A stretch of 64,000 nucleotides of DNA from Flavobacterium cupriresistens (GTDB taxonomy: Bacteria > Bacteroidota > Bacteroidia > Flavobacteriales > Flavobacteriaceae): NCBI RefSeq assembly GCF_020911925.1, contig NZ_CP087134.1, positions 5,270,001 through 5,334,000 on the forward strand, in the 5' to 3' direction. The stretch's first letter is position 1, and each line of letters starts with the position of its first letter. Of the stretch, positions 39,447 to 47,368 are shown one piece after another. The notes below the pieces were generated by a model that saw only the letters and a list, made by a program, of their open reading frames with translations, had not been told where the DNA came from and did no database searches. A program made the position numbers and the translations under genes.

Positions 39447-40256
39447 TCAGGCAACTGGAATGGGCTGTGAACGGAAATCTTTCAGATTGAGAAAAAATCC
39501 CCTGTTCTCCGTCATGCCATAACGGAACAAGCTCCATAGAAGGGAGCATCCCATTTGAGCGAGTGCTGAATTAATAAACAATTCCTGTTTTTCCAATGCT
39601 TCAGCAAGGGAACAGCTTGGCGTGTCGTCCTCTTGTTCGGACTGTTTTAACAGTTCTCCAAATTCTTCGGTAACAAATGGCAGGCTTGCCACCGTTTCAT
39701 ACTTCTCAGAATGGGGTTGCTTTATTTCCCCGATAGTGGATAGGATAACCTGTCCTGTATGCTGGCTGTTCCCAAAGTCCAGCCAATATTTTGGTGCGTC
39801 CCTATGGTGTTTTCGGTTGTTTTGCAGGTTCAAAATATCCGCAATAGCAAAGCGGGACTTTACACTGTCTACACAGGAAATGTAAAGAGTTGCTTCTGCA
39901 CTTTTGGGCAATCTTCCCAAATCATCTTTTTCAAATTTAACTGTTTCCGCTTTCCAATTCGTACCCATAAAACGATTTGCACGGTTTATGAGTGCAACGG
40001 ATTTGTACAATGCGACCTCACATTCTGCAAAACGCTGTCTGCCCAAATTGGCACTCGTTACAATATCATCATCCCAAAGGCGAACGGATACCCCTGCGTG
40101 TCCGAGTTCAACTAGACTGTGGTTCATTTCCATTAAAGCGGTCAGAACTTTTGAGCCTGTACCACCTGCACCGATTATGTTTACGGTAATAGGGTTTGTC
40201 GAATTTATCAGGTAAATATCCGTAAAATGTATTTTTGTTTTCTCGGTATTCATCAC
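39447..40256 (-). CDS. PRTRC system ThiF (E1-like) protein
   Basis: This 269-residue protein is an E1-like enzyme: nucleotide motif GAGGTGS (29-35), acidic DDD (62-64), and the E1 signature SANLGRQRF (Asn70, Arg73, Gln74), with SCVDS (Cys128) further on. E1 enzymes adenylate the C-terminus of ubiquitin-like proteins. It overlaps the PRTRC-B gene by four bases. It is the last gene of the operon that also carries a small Gly-ending protein (C). Whether it conjugates something or only transfers sulfur is unknown. Confidence 0.9.
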   Translation of the reverse strand: MMNTEKTKIHFTDIYLINSTNPITVNIIGAGGTGSKVLTALMEMNHSLVELGHAGVSVRLWDDDIVTSANLGRQRFAECEVALYKSVALINRANRFMGTNWKAETVKFEKDDLGRLPKSAEATLYISCVDSVKSRFAIADILNLQNNRKHHRDAPKYWLDFGNSQHTGQVILSTIGEIKQPHSEKYETVASLPFVTEEFGELLKQSEQEDDTPSCSLAEALEKQELFINSALAQMGCSLLWSLFRYGMTENRGFFLNLKDFRSQPIPVA

Positions 40257-40978
40257 AATAGATTTTTAAGTGTTTTGTTATTTTTCTTCAATACTTCTTT
40301 GGGAAAGGTTTTTCCTGTCCCAATAAGGTCTTTCCAAAGATTTACGCAATTACCTTTTATTGGACTGTTCTGCCCCAATAAATGACTGAAATAACTGTTG
40401 AAAAAATAGTTTTCCCAAGCTTGTGTAAATTCCTCTACCGAAGCGGAGTTTTTGATGTTGATATTGACAGAACCCATGCATACTTTGCCGTCCTCATAGA
40501 TGTTGAAAAAAGGTGCGAAATACAATGGCGTTTTCTCTGTCGGTCTTCTATCACTTGTGAGTGCAAATAGCCAAAGACTGTTTTTGTTGGCATACCAAAC
40601 CATAGGAGGTACATACGCTATACCACTCGGAATGTCCAGACCGTTCACAAAATACAGCTGTCGCCTCTGTGCTTTGGTGTACCATAATACCGCACCTTTA
40701 TCAATATTGGGATTAATATGCAGAATGTTGGTTGGCAAAATCCCATTGGATTTTAAAAAGGCTTTATCCTTGTTCTTTTCGGTCTGCAGTGACTTTGCCA
40801 ATGCATTGGCTTCCCGTTCTGTTAATGGATGAGCATTAATAGGACTGCCGTTTTTGTCCATATCAAAATGCTCCACATATACATCGTTATCCGTTCCTTT
40901 GGCTTCATAGAAAACCAAAGCGGATTTTGGGTGGTACAAAGTCCCAAAACTTGCGGTTATATCGTTTGTGTTTTTCAT
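40253..40978 (-). CDS. PRTRC system protein B (E2-like)
   Basis: This 241-residue protein matches PRTRC protein B. Around residue 167 it carries FFNIYEDGKVCMGSV, which lines up with the active-site region of ubiquitin E2 enzymes (HPNVYxxGxVCLSIL), with Cys167 at the E2 catalytic cysteine. This supports an E2-like fold. It overlaps ThiF by four bases and the upstream gene by four bases, so it is translationally coupled to both. Confidence 0.85.
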   Translation of the reverse strand: MKNTNDITASFGTLYHPKSALVFYEAKGTDNDVYVEHFDMDKNGSPINAHPLTEREANALAKSLQTEKNKDKAFLKSNGILPTNILHINPNIDKGAVLWYTKAQRRQLYFVNGLDIPSGIAYVPPMVWYANKNSLWLFALTSDRRPTEKTPLYFAPFFNIYEDGKVCMGSVNINIKNSASVEEFTQAWENYFFNSYFSHLLGQNSPIKGNCVNLWKDLIGTGKTFPKEVLKKNNKTLKNLL

Positions 40979-42147
40979 TTTCTTGTTGTTTCATAGTTAT
41001 ACAATAGACTGCACATATCGTCCAATAGGGCAAATAATCTGTTCTCAAAATCAAGACTGGTATTTGTTACGTCTTTGCCGTCAAAGCATTTGCAAATGGT
41101 AGGTTCCTGCATTGCTCCGTACTCGTTAAACTCGTTGTTTATGGTGTCGGAAATACTCTCGTACAACCATCCTTTGGTGTGCGATATAAAGGAAATGTAC
41201 TTTTCCATACCGATAGTTTCGTTTTCGTCCTCTTCATTGTCGGGGTCATCCTTTATTTGTGCGTTTCGGAAAATGCTTGCGTTTGGGTATTGTGTATATA
41301 ACGCAAAGGCTTTGGAAGTTAACTGCTGGCAATCGTGGTCGAATGTATCACGACTTTTAAAAGCATTTAAACGTTGTTCAAAAACCTGTAAATTGATACG
41401 GTTAAAAATCTTCTGTTCTATGCAATCCCCAATCAATTCCGCTTTACTAAATTCAAGTTGATACGTTTCTGCTTCGTCTGTTTCATCATCCTGTTCCACC
41501 CAGTCCTTGTGCATTTCGTACATCCAATACAGATAACTGTCTTCTTGTCTGAAATAAGGGATGTCCGCAATGTGGTACAAGTAAGAGCAAACGGAAATGA
41601 GCAGTTGGGCATTTTTTTTCCGCTTGGGGTCGTGTAACATCTGATACAACGGTTCAATCGGAATATAATACAGGGTCGTACCTGTATTGTATTTTTCCTC
41701 ACTGATAAAATAGGTTTTCTTACTGTCCTGTAACAAACGTATTTCCTGCCAGTTTAAAACACGCTGTTTTAGCTTTTCCTCCATATCCCATATAGCTAGT
41801 GCCATATTGTAGGGATAGTCAAATTGATTTGTCTTCATTGGTTCAATCTTGTAATGCTCGGCAAGTTGGAATAGGGAGTTATAAAAATCCTTTTCCGTTT
41901 TTGCTATTTTCTCACAAGCCTGTACCGTTTTACTTTCTTTGAGTTTAGGCAGGAAAGAAGTCTTTAGAAAACCATCGGAAGCATTGCTGTTGGCACTGAT
42001 TTGCGTTTGTCTTTCTGTATCTCGTTTGCATCTTTGGGTCTTTGCATCCAATGGACGAACTCGCTGAGCTGTTGGTACAACTGTCTTTGTCCTTTTTGTT
42101 CGGGCGGGCTGATTGTTCCCGATATAATGTGTTTGTGCATAATTCAT
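40975..42147 (-). CDS. PRTRC-associated protein of unknown function
   Basis: The 390-residue protein is basic and disordered in the first 60 residues (many Arg, Lys, Gln, Thr), then helical with an acidic stretch DDPDNEEDENE near residue 302. No motif is recognised. It overlaps protein B by four bases and follows protein C by 17 bases. Its position in PRTRC operons of Bacteroidota is the only clue to its role. It may be the counterpart of PRTRC protein F, but I cannot confirm it. Confidence 0.65.
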   Translation of the reverse strand: MNYAQTHYIGNNQPARTKRTKTVVPTAQRVRPLDAKTQRCKRDTERQTQISANSNASDGFLKTSFLPKLKESKTVQACEKIAKTEKDFYNSLFQLAEHYKIEPMKTNQFDYPYNMALAIWDMEEKLKQRVLNWQEIRLLQDSKKTYFISEEKYNTGTTLYYIPIEPLYQMLHDPKRKKNAQLLISVCSYLYHIADIPYFRQEDSYLYWMYEMHKDWVEQDDETDEAETYQLEFSKAELIGDCIEQKIFNRINLQVFEQRLNAFKSRDTFDHDCQQLTSKAFALYTQYPNASIFRNAQIKDDPDNEEDENETIGMEKYISFISHTKGWLYESISDTINNEFNEYGAMQEPTICKCFDGKDVTNTSLDFENRLFALLDDMCSLLYNYETTRK

Positions 42148-42164
42148 CGCTTTAATATTTTGGT

Positions 42165-42383
42165 TTAACCTTTAGTACCCATTACGCTCTCAAATCGGTA
42201 TTCGACCGCATCGTCCCTGATGGCGGGTGCAGATATTTTGGCGGTAGTCAAAATGGGGTATGTATTGGCATAAAAATTCAATACCGCTTCCACGCTCCAA
42301 CGTGGTTCGGGGTCGGTCAGTCTAATGTCCTGCCCCTTGTCTTTGAGTACAAACACTCGTTCCAATTGTGTTGCTAATAACAT
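42165..42383 (-). CDS. PRTRC system protein C (small, Gly-terminated, Ub-like candidate)
   Basis: The 72-residue protein matches PRTRC protein C (RVFVLKDKGQDIRLTDPEP; VEAVLNFYANTYPILTTA). Its size and strand pattern fit a beta-grasp fold, and it ends in GTKG with a C-terminal glycine, as expected of a substrate of an E1 enzyme. It lies between proteins E and the 390-residue protein in the operon. Confidence 0.85.
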   Translation of the reverse strand: MLLATQLERVFVLKDKGQDIRLTDPEPRWSVEAVLNFYANTYPILTTAKISAPAIRDDAVEYRFESVMGTKG

Positions 42384-42400
42384 GATTTCTAATTTAACGG

Positions 42401-42940
42401 TTATACATTCTGTTGCTGTTCCGTTCCAAAAAGGCTTGGGGCGGAAAACTTGTCGGATAGTTCCGTTTTGCGTCTGCGTATCTCGTCAGCCTTTTCGGGA
42501 AACTCTGTTATTTCGGGTACTTTCATCCATGCATCACGGAATTTGCCTTCTTTCTCCAATTCTTCCGCCTTTGCCATGCCGTCTTTAAACTTCTTGTCTT
42601 TGGCTTCCTGTTCTTTCTTCTTACCGTCGGCTTTTTCTTTCTCCATTGCGGATTGCTTTTTAGCTTCCTCCAATTGCTTCATAAATCCCTCCATATCCAC
42701 CATTAAGCCCGAAGCGGTCAGTATAGGCGTTGTTATCTTCCCAAAAAAACCGTTGTCCAGTTCTTCTGCTGTTCCCCGAAGATTAAGGGGCGGTATGATA
42801 TTCTTTGCGTTATCTCCGCATTGTTCGTTTTGGAGCATAACCGATACAATAAGGGTGTTTTCTGCTCCCTTTGCTATGGTCAGGTGTAAATCTCCTTGTA
42901 TATCCATCTGTGCTATCTGATTGAAAAAATTTGTGTCCAT
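42401..42940 (-). CDS. PRTRC system protein E
   Basis: The 179-residue protein matches PRTRC protein E: an N-terminal FFNQIAQMDIQGDLHLTIAKG block, conserved IIPPLNLRGTAEELD near residue 50, then a long lysine/glutamate-rich coiled region (residues about 85-135). Function unknown. It is 17 bases upstream of protein C and downstream of the DUF932 gene. Confidence 0.88.
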   Translation of the reverse strand: MDTNFFNQIAQMDIQGDLHLTIAKGAENTLIVSVMLQNEQCGDNAKNIIPPLNLRGTAEELDNGFFGKITTPILTASGLMVDMEGFMKQLEEAKKQSAMEKEKADGKKKEQEAKDKKFKDGMAKAEELEKEGKFRDAWMKVPEITEFPEKADEIRRRKTELSDKFSAPSLFGTEQQQNV

Positions 42941-43034
42941 CGTGCTAAAAATTTAATTGTCCATTTTATCTAATGCCTTCACATCCGAAAGTTTTTAAAG
43001 GCTACCACCATTTAAGACGGTAGCCTATGGTTAT

Positions 43035-44108
43035 TTAATTAAGGTTTAAGATTTCTGCTCCGTCTGTTGCAAAAGAGGTACATAGTTCAAAAGCCTTTTG
43101 GGACTTTAGCTGTGCCGTACCGCCCATTACAATACTCTGTAGCTTGGCTTCATTATCTTTGTAACTGCGTACATTCTGATAGTAGCCTGTCACAGCATTG
43201 TATGCCCCAAACAATGTGCCTTTTGTAGTGTCCATCTGCTGAGTATCACTTACCATAGCGTAAGCAAACGCATCTTCCACCGTGTTTTTGAAGAGAGTGG
43301 AAACTTCATCATCTGCACCTTTTTTGAGTAAATCAAAAGTTTCCTTGTTTGGACATAGCGCCAATTGGATTAGCTTTCTTACCTCTTTGTCTGTTACCTT
43401 TACTTTTGCCCATTCATTGAATATGCCCTCTAACTGACTGCTCAATGTGTTCGCCAATCCCATAATCTTGTGAGCGTTCTCAATACGCTGTTTTGCTCCC
43501 GAAGTGTGTTTGATACGCACTACATTAGTCATACTTCGTAAGGAAGCATTAAGGGTGTTTTGGCATACGATACGGATAGGCGTAAAAGCGGCGGTGATAC
43601 TTCCACTTCCATCGTGCGAAGTGGTCAGGAAAATGTATTTTTCGGTTACATCATTGCCATTTCCAACTCGGATATAGTCGGGTAGTTTGGCTGTGATAAA
43701 TATGCGTTCCCCATTACCCAGCGCTCCTGCGGTTTCATATAGTATTCCCTCTCCACCGCCTACAATGGCATCAAAGAAGTTAAATGCTTCACGGTTCTGC
43801 ACGATATGATAGTCTTTGCCTACCACTCCCAATACTGCATTGTTATCTGTGCGTATATTGGCAAAATAGTTAGGGACTTCCAATTCGTTACTACCTATCT
43901 CGATACTGTCAGCCGTTTGAATAATACCCGAACCTTTGGTAAATAGCGGACTTTTAACGACTTCATAATCTAACCCTGCAAATTTTATAGCTTCCTCGCT
44001 TGTTGGGTATTGCTCTACAATTTGCCCTAGTCCGTGCCACGCTTTTTCCTTTACGCTAAAGAATGAATAACCTCCTGTTTCGCTGTTAAAATTGATATTA
44101 TGTGCCAT
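43035..44108 (-). CDS. DUF932 plasmid/phage-type protein
   Basis: The 357-residue protein begins AHNINFN...SFFSVKEKAWHGLG and contains FTPIRIVCQNTLNASLR, both typical of DUF932 (LGT_TIGR03299-like). These occur on plasmids, phages and ICEs with PRTRC genes and SSB; a role in DNA replication or repair after transfer is suspected. It lies between ssb and PRTRC-E in the same operon. Confidence 0.9.
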   Translation of the reverse strand: MAHNINFNSETGGYSFFSVKEKAWHGLGQIVEQYPTSEEAIKFAGLDYEVVKSPLFTKGSGIIQTADSIEIGSNELEVPNYFANIRTDNNAVLGVVGKDYHIVQNREAFNFFDAIVGGGEGILYETAGALGNGERIFITAKLPDYIRVGNGNDVTEKYIFLTTSHDGSGSITAAFTPIRIVCQNTLNASLRSMTNVVRIKHTSGAKQRIENAHKIMGLANTLSSQLEGIFNEWAKVKVTDKEVRKLIQLALCPNKETFDLLKKGADDEVSTLFKNTVEDAFAYAMVSDTQQMDTTKGTLFGAYNAVTGYYQNVRSYKDNEAKLQSIVMGGTAQLKSQKAFELCTSFATDGAEILNLN

Positions 44109-44143
44109 GATTTTAAAATTTTAAATTATTTAGGTGCTCGTTG

Positions 44144-44521
44144 TTAAAATGGTAGGTCGTCCTTTGTTTCGTCATTATTGTTTCCTGTAGAAGCCTGTAA
44201 CGCTTCGGCTTTTTTACCGCCCCCGTGCAGTTTGATTTGCGAGGTGTTGAAGTTCAGTCCTGCGTGGGGTTGTCCGTCACTGCCTTTCCACGCTCTTGCG
44301 CTCACTTTACCTGTCAGTTCTACCACCGTACCTTTTGTGAGTATCTGCGCTACTTTTGGACTAAGCCAATAGGCGCAGTCGAAGTACGTTGTCTGCTCTA
44401 TGCGTTCGCCCGCCTTGTTTCTGTAGCTGTCGTTGATGGCTACCGAAAAGTTTACTACTGTTTTGCTGTTCGACACGTTGCGTACCTGCGCATCCGCTGT
44501 CACTCTTCCTGTGATGTTCAT
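44144..44521 (-). CDS. ssb: Single-stranded DNA-binding protein
   Basis: The 125-residue protein starts MNITGRVTADAQVR and contains the OB-fold blocks VNFSVAIND and TVVELTGKVSARAW. It ends in the acidic DDLPF tail that recruits partner proteins. It is element-encoded and the first gene of the PRTRC operon; it likely coats DNA that enters as single strand. Length is shorter than chromosomal SSB. Confidence 0.92.
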   Translation of the reverse strand: MNITGRVTADAQVRNVSNSKTVVNFSVAINDSYRNKAGERIEQTTYFDCAYWLSPKVAQILTKGTVVELTGKVSARAWKGSDGQPHAGLNFNTSQIKLHGGGKKAEALQASTGNNNDETKDDLPF

Positions 44522-44705
44522 AATTTCTAAGATTTTTAGTGATTATTTTTTTTGAAATTTTATTCGGCAATGAGAGGAGGTGCTGTTTTGTTTCATCAAA
44601 TCCATTTTTAATATTTTACTTTTCATTGCTGACATTTTTTTTATTCGTCTAAAGAGCCGGAGTATGCTATGTTTCGTTTCGGGAGCATAAAAAGGTTAGT
44701 GTTTA
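44522..44705. other. Leader of the ssb-PRTRC operon
   Basis: No credible gene is seen in these AT-rich bases; no Bacteroidota promoter pair was identified for the - strand, though one must lie here or inside the nested repeat next to it. Confidence 0.35.
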
Positions 44706-44789
44706 GCAATAGCAAGGTTTTGACAAAAAATACAACCCGGATGGGTGGAGATTTTTTGTCAAACCTGAAGGACCTGGCCTTGCTATTGC
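44706..44789. repeat. Large nested inverted repeat
   Basis: Outer arms GCAATAGCAAGG (44706-44717) and CCTTGCTATTGC (44778-44789) are perfect inverted repeats. Inside, TTGACAAAAAAT (44720-44731) pairs perfectly with ATTTTTTGTCAA (44751-44762). The full 84 bases can form a cruciform or long hairpin. It lies between the divergent ssb operon and the Gabija-like genes and could be an origin, a replication or regulatory site of the element. There is no coding sequence in it. Confidence 0.7.
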
Positions 44790-45092
44790 GTTAAGGACAC
44801 GGAGTTACCTTTGCTGCTGAAATGAGACAAAAGCATACTGGTTATTGGATTTAAAAATGAGATGGAAGAATGAACTACAGGAGGGAATAAAGTTTGTAGA
44901 TCAATACATGTAAATAGATGCAAGATGTAGTAGTAAATACGAAACAGTCAATTTTAATAACCACTAATCCTTGAATTAGTGTAACCCTACTTAATGTCTA
45001 TCGAGATCTTGTAAGATTATTTTAGCACAGCATTTGTTAAAATTTTAGGTATCTTTGACTAGATAGTAACCTGATTTAAGAAAGTTTCCGTA
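44790..45092. other. Non-coding region upstream of the Gabija-like pair
   Basis: No gene is seen in these 303 bases. They hold the -7 box at 45050-45057. Several short AT-rich direct repeats occur, but no strong hairpin. Confidence 0.35.
45050..45057 (+). promoter_or_regulatory. -7 promoter box of the Gabija-like operon
   Basis: TATCTTTG matches the Bacteroidota -7 consensus TAnnTTTG exactly and lies 35 bases before the ATG at 45093. A TTTG occurs at 45033-45036, but the 13-base gap is shorter than the usual 19-21. Confidence 0.5.
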
Positions 45093-47363
45093 ATGAAGAT
45101 TAAAACAATAGAAATAAGAAATTTTAGGCTATTAAAGAAGGTTGTTCTTAGCTTAGAAGATTACACTACCGTCGTGGTAGGTAGAAACAATTCTGGAAAA
45201 ACCTCATTAACCGAGATTTTCCGAAGGCTGATAGGGGATAAAAACCCAACTTTTTCGCTTTTTGATTTCAGTATTTCTTCCATCGAAGGCTTTAAATCTG
45301 CATTGCAGAAAAAGCTAAGCGGCGCAAATGATCAAGAAATTCGAGCTGAGATTCCCTCAATTGAAATTAAGATCACAATTGAATATCCTATTGACGCTGA
45401 AGACTTGGGCACACTAAGTGATTTTATTATCGACCTCAACGTTGCAAGTAATACTGCCGTTATTTTGGTTCAATACACTTTGAAAGATGGCAAATTAGAT
45501 AATTTATTTGAAGGAACTACTGACGATAGTGCTGAAAGTATTGCGGCATTTATTAAGTCATTACGAGAAAAAATTCCGAATCTTTTTGAAGCTAAAATAT
45601 TTGCACAAGATCCAAATGATGAAACTAACGTTGCAACAATGGATCATACCAAATTTAAATCCGTAATTGGAGCAGGTTTCATCAATGCACAGCGTGGCCT
45701 TGATGATGTGACACATTCAGAAAAGGATGTGCTGGGCAAAGTCTTGTCGCAACTTTTTAAAACATCAAAATCGGATTCAGCACCTGAAGACATGAAAGAA
45801 AAGTCAGAGGCACTGCAAGTTATTATAGATGAAATTCAAGAAAAAGTTGATACAGATTTTAATGGAAAACTTGACAAGTTGCTTCCTGCGTTAGCTCTAT
45901 TTGGCTATCCAGGTTTGGCCGACCCAAACTTAAGCACAGAAACTCGTCTCGATGTGTCAAACATCTTAGATAGTCACACCAAAATAAGATACAATCAGGG
46001 CGACAACCTATTCTTGCCAGAGACATATAACGGTCTTGGTTCTAGAAACCTTATCTATATTTTGTTTCAGCTATTTGAATTTTTTCGTCAATACCAAAGT
46101 AGACCGGTTAGCAATAGTCTAGACATAATCTTTATTGAAGAGCCTGAAGCACATTTACATCCACAGATGCAGCAGATATTTATTAAGAAGCTTTATGAAA
46201 TTGCGGAAGAATTTTCAAATGTTTTAAATGAAGGAAAACCTTGGCCCGTCCAATTTGTTGTAACTACACACTCAACTCATATTGCCAACGAAGCGGAATT
46301 TGAAGCTATAAGATATTTTCTAACATCTAATAATGAACAAAGAGAAACAACAATAAAAGACCTGCGAAAAGAATTTCGCGCTGACGAACTGCAAGCCGAC
46401 AAAGAATTTTTGCATAAATATTTAACTCTTACAAAATGTGATCTTTACTTTGCAGATAAGGCCATTTTGATTGAAGGTATAGCAGAGAGGCTAATGATGC
46501 CGTTGTTAATTAGCAAAAGTGACGCTTTAACGATGCAAGCCAAATTGGCTGTAAATCCTGTAACTGCCGTTGTTGCTGTCGAAAGTGATCCTGAAGCCGC
46601 GATTCCAACAGAAGACCAATCTTCTCTTCCAGATACACAGGAAGAAACTGCAAATAATATAGACACTCCCATCTCAAGCTCAACGCAGATGGTTCCTATT
46701 TCTACTGTAGAACCAAGCGGTGACGTTGCAATCCCTGAAAGCACTGTCCATACAGAAGACTTTCCTACATTAAGTACACAGTACATCAGCGTAATCGAAG
46801 TTGGCGGTGCCTATGCACACCATTTTTATAAATTTTTAGACTTTTTAGAACTCAGGTGCCTTGTCATCACAGATATTGATGCCGTTGTTTCCACAGTAAA
46901 GGACAGGAAAACTACATATCCAGGATCACTTGTATGTGAAGGATCGCATAGTTCAAATGCAGGAATAAAAAATTGGTTCGCTCCAGGTACAGCTGGCCAT
47001 TACACAATGGCAAATTGCATAGCTAAAACACCTAATGAAAAAGTTTCAGGATCTCGACGGATCGCTTATCAAATCCCAGAGGATGGACTTGATGGATGCG
47101 GACGGAGTTTTGAAGAAGCTTTAATCTTAGCTAATCGGGAGCTATTTGCTGTAACAGGCTACTCAGTCGCTGAGATTGAAAAATTTGCTGACGATAATGC
47201 GCCGGACAACAAGAATAAGTCAGCATTTGCTCTAGAGTACGGATTAGAAAAAACGGATTGGAAAGCTCCAAAGTATATTGTCGAAGGCCTACAGTGGCTT
47301 GCACTCAAGCCCAACAAGCCAGCAGAAGATGTTGAGGAAGCAATTGTTGAACTTGTACAATAA
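45093..47363 (+). CDS. OLD-family ATPase-TOPRIM nuclease (GajA-like)
   Basis: The 756-residue protein has an ABC-type ATPase domain (Walker A GRNNSGKT, 30-37; Walker B DIIFIEEPEAHLHP, from 344; H-loop TTHSTH) and a TOPRIM nuclease domain with Glu461 in LIEGIAE and Asp594/Asp596 in ITDIDA. It is the nuclease of a class 2 OLD/Gabija-type pair, which cuts phage DNA when nucleotide pools fall. It is longer than typical GajA (about 580 residues); about 85 residues between the two TOPRIM motifs are Ser/Thr/Pro/Glu-rich. The helicase gene follows after five bases. Confidence 0.85.
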   Translation: MKIKTIEIRNFRLLKKVVLSLEDYTTVVVGRNNSGKTSLTEIFRRLIGDKNPTFSLFDFSISSIEGFKSALQKKLSGANDQEIRAEIPSIEIKITIEYPIDAEDLGTLSDFIIDLNVASNTAVILVQYTLKDGKLDNLFEGTTDDSAESIAAFIKSLREKIPNLFEAKIFAQDPNDETNVATMDHTKFKSVIGAGFINAQRGLDDVTHSEKDVLGKVLSQLFKTSKSDSAPEDMKEKSEALQVIIDEIQEKVDTDFNGKLDKLLPALALFGYPGLADPNLSTETRLDVSNILDSHTKIRYNQGDNLFLPETYNGLGSRNLIYILFQLFEFFRQYQSRPVSNSLDIIFIEEPEAHLHPQMQQIFIKKLYEIAEEFSNVLNEGKPWPVQFVVTTHSTHIANEAEFEAIRYFLTSNNEQRETTIKDLRKEFRADELQADKEFLHKYLTLTKCDLYFADKAILIEGIAERLMMPLLISKSDALTMQAKLAVNPVTAVVAVESDPEAAIPTEDQSSLPDTQEETANNIDTPISSSTQMVPISTVEPSGDVAIPESTVHTEDFPTLSTQYISVIEVGGAYAHHFYKFLDFLELRCLVITDIDAVVSTVKDRKTTYPGSLVCEGSHSSNAGIKNWFAPGTAGHYTMANCIAKTPNEKVSGSRRIAYQIPEDGLDGCGRSFEEALILANRELFAVTGYSVAEIEKFADDNAPDNKNKSAFALEYGLEKTDWKAPKYIVEGLQWLALKPNKPAEDVEEAIVELVQ

Positions 47364-47368
47364 AAAAG

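Noticed and set aside
39622..40832. Several + strand open frames of 60-120 codons
   Set aside because: They are shadows of PRTRC ThiF and B genes, which have strong motifs on the - strand.
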